In this document: positions 52,890 through 53,604 of the stretch, in pieces | Position numbering within the stretch: position 1 is the stretch's first letter | Layout: each line of letters opens with the position of its first letter | Assembly (NCBI GenBank): GCA_903851035.1 | Contig: CAINND010000002.1 | Location: forward strand, 1-53,604 | DNA: 53,604 nt | Reading direction: 5' to 3' | DNA from: an uncultured Acidobacteriota bacterium | GTDB taxonomy: Bacteria > Acidobacteriota > Terriglobia > Terriglobales > Acidobacteriaceae | Translations under genes and position numbers: made by a program | The notes under the pieces: generated by a model | The model's input: the letters and a program-made list of their open reading frames with translations, nothing else | Database searches by the model: none | What the model was told of the DNA's origin: nothing

Positions 52890-53604
52890 TATTGTTCCTT
52901 TTCCTTCCCGGAAGCGGCTTCGGCCTCGGCCAGCAGCGCGGCTTCCTCCTCGGCCTCGGCCTTCTTGAGTTCGCGACGCATCTCAAAGGCGCGCGGCAGC
53001 CACAGCAGGGTATGCACGCCGCCGATGATGAACGTTCCCACCAGCAGGCCGGTCATGGCCCAGAACGCGTAGAAGAGGATCGGATACTTCTTCGGGTCGT
53101 GGTGGGTGGCATGGGTCAGGTAGCCGGCAAAGCGCCGGGTGGCGTTGGCATGGCACTTCTGGCAGGTCTGCACCACGTGGTCACGGCTGAGGTGAGAACG
53201 CGGATCGGCGATGCGGGCAATGTCATGCGAGCCATGGCAGTCAAAGCACTTGGCTGCCTTGGTGTAACCGAGTCGCGAGACCTTGCCGTGGTAGGTCTCG
53301 AAGTAGCTCTTGGCGATCTCGTCATGGCAGCGGCCGCAGGTGGTCATGATGCCCAACTGGAAGCCGGTCTCATCCGTGCGCTTGATGGTATGCGCGGAGT
53401 GACAGGTGCTGCAGACGGGCAGTTCCTTGCTGGTCTTGGTGACGGTGGGCGAGTGCACGCTGTTGACGAACTGCTCCTGGATGCCGTTGTGGCAGCGTCC
53501 GCAGGTGGCAGGCACGTTCTTCACGTTCACCGTGGAGTTGGGGTCCTTGGCGGGCAGGATGCGGTGCGCCGTGTGGCAGCCGGTACAGGTGGCCGTCACG
53601 GTCA
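52889..53604 (-). CDS. multihaem cytochrome c3-like protein, 5' end outside the window
   Basis: Visible part of about 238 residues, open at the window edge, so the N-terminal signal and possibly further haem sites are missing. Six CXXCH sites are seen: CTGCH, CGRCH, CSTCH, CGRCH, CFDCH and CQKCH, with additional histidines (TAHR, SAHT, GSHD, THATHH) as sixth ligands. A C-terminal membrane helix (FYAFWAMTGLLVGTFIIGGVHTLLWL) and a Lys/Glu-rich tail follow. First gene of the three-gene electron-transfer module (c, b, NapC-like). Confidence 0.88.
   Translation of the reverse strand, partial: TVTATCTGCHTAHRILPAKDPNSTVNVKNVPATCGRCHNGIQEQFVNSVHSPTVTKTSKELPVCSTCHSAHTIKRTDETGFQLGIMTTCGRCHDEIAKSYFETYHGKVSRLGYTKAAKCFDCHGSHDIARIADPRSHLSRDHVVQTCQKCHANATRRFAGYLTHATHHDPKKYPILFYAFWAMTGLLVGTFIIGGVHTLLWLPRAFEMRRELKKAEAEEEAALLAEAEAASGKEKEQ

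Overview
The window looks like a chromosomal segment of a soil-type Acidobacteriota (Terriglobia/Acidobacteriales). It is GC-rich with mostly housekeeping genes. The pointers to this phylum are a von Willebrand-A protein of the 'VWFA-related Acidobacterial' type, a large set of minor pilins with Asn/Thr-rich ectodomains, lipid A and lipoprotein genes (diderm envelope), and multihaem cytochromes. The assignment is inference from gene style, since no rRNA is present. I see no tRNA, rRNA, CRISPR array or intact transposase.

Layout. 1-377: cluster of intergenic hairpin repeats. 403-2085 (-): thiamine-diphosphate 2-oxo acid decarboxylase. 2499-6898 (+): four overlapping minor-pilin genes (FimT/GspH, PilV, PilW and a giant PilX-like protein). 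7025-9062: DUF2252 protein, a small basic ORF and a DUF1161 secreted protein. 9350-10366: ilvC. 10425-12360: a low-GC, foreign-looking gene with an apparent frameshift, then a dense repeat field. 12686-14200: class I fumarase. 14281-15285: a SnoaL-like gene bracketed by 166-bp direct repeats. 15374-17977 (-): motB, motA and a PAS/degenerate-GGDEF protein. 18132-20629: TetR regulator and acyl-CoA ligase, with a FadR-like palindrome upstream. 20684-22575: thiG overlapping an acyltransferase-3 gene. 22808-25133 (-): FtsB-like protein, phosphohexomutase, DUF3224. 25271: cutA.

25819-37664 is a long minus-strand run: methyltransferase, cystathionine synthase/lyase, cysK, VWA protein, CoA-binding protein, HEAT-like protein, SpoT-type HD hydrolase, prfB (with the classic programmed +1 frameshift), lnt, a RibD-like reductase, lpxD and an NTF2-like protein. 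37785-39009 holds a small membrane protein and an atypical (phosphorylation-dead) LuxR-type regulator. 39086-40909 is an accessory patch built around two 132-bp direct repeats with two small membrane proteins. 41054-47317 (+): SYLF protein, LpxL-like acyltransferase, paired M16 peptidases (one active, one lacking the zinc motif), and an exported alpha/beta hydrolase. 47387-48664 (-): AhbD/NirJ-like radical SAM/SPASM protein with a His-rich insert. 49275-50117 (-): BON-domain protein. 50366 to the window end (-): multihaem cytochrome c / cytochrome b / NapC-NrfH-like module, cut by the window edge.

The most unusual signal is not a protein. A composite intergenic repeat recurs at least six times. 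It has a TCCTTCGACT...AGGATGACA element, a tract of hexamers phased as CAANNN, and a CCCCAC...TGGGGCACC hairpin whose inner stem is swapped for unrelated but still self-complementary sequences from copy to copy. One position is C:A on one strand and U:G-pairable on the other, hinting at which strand would fold as RNA.
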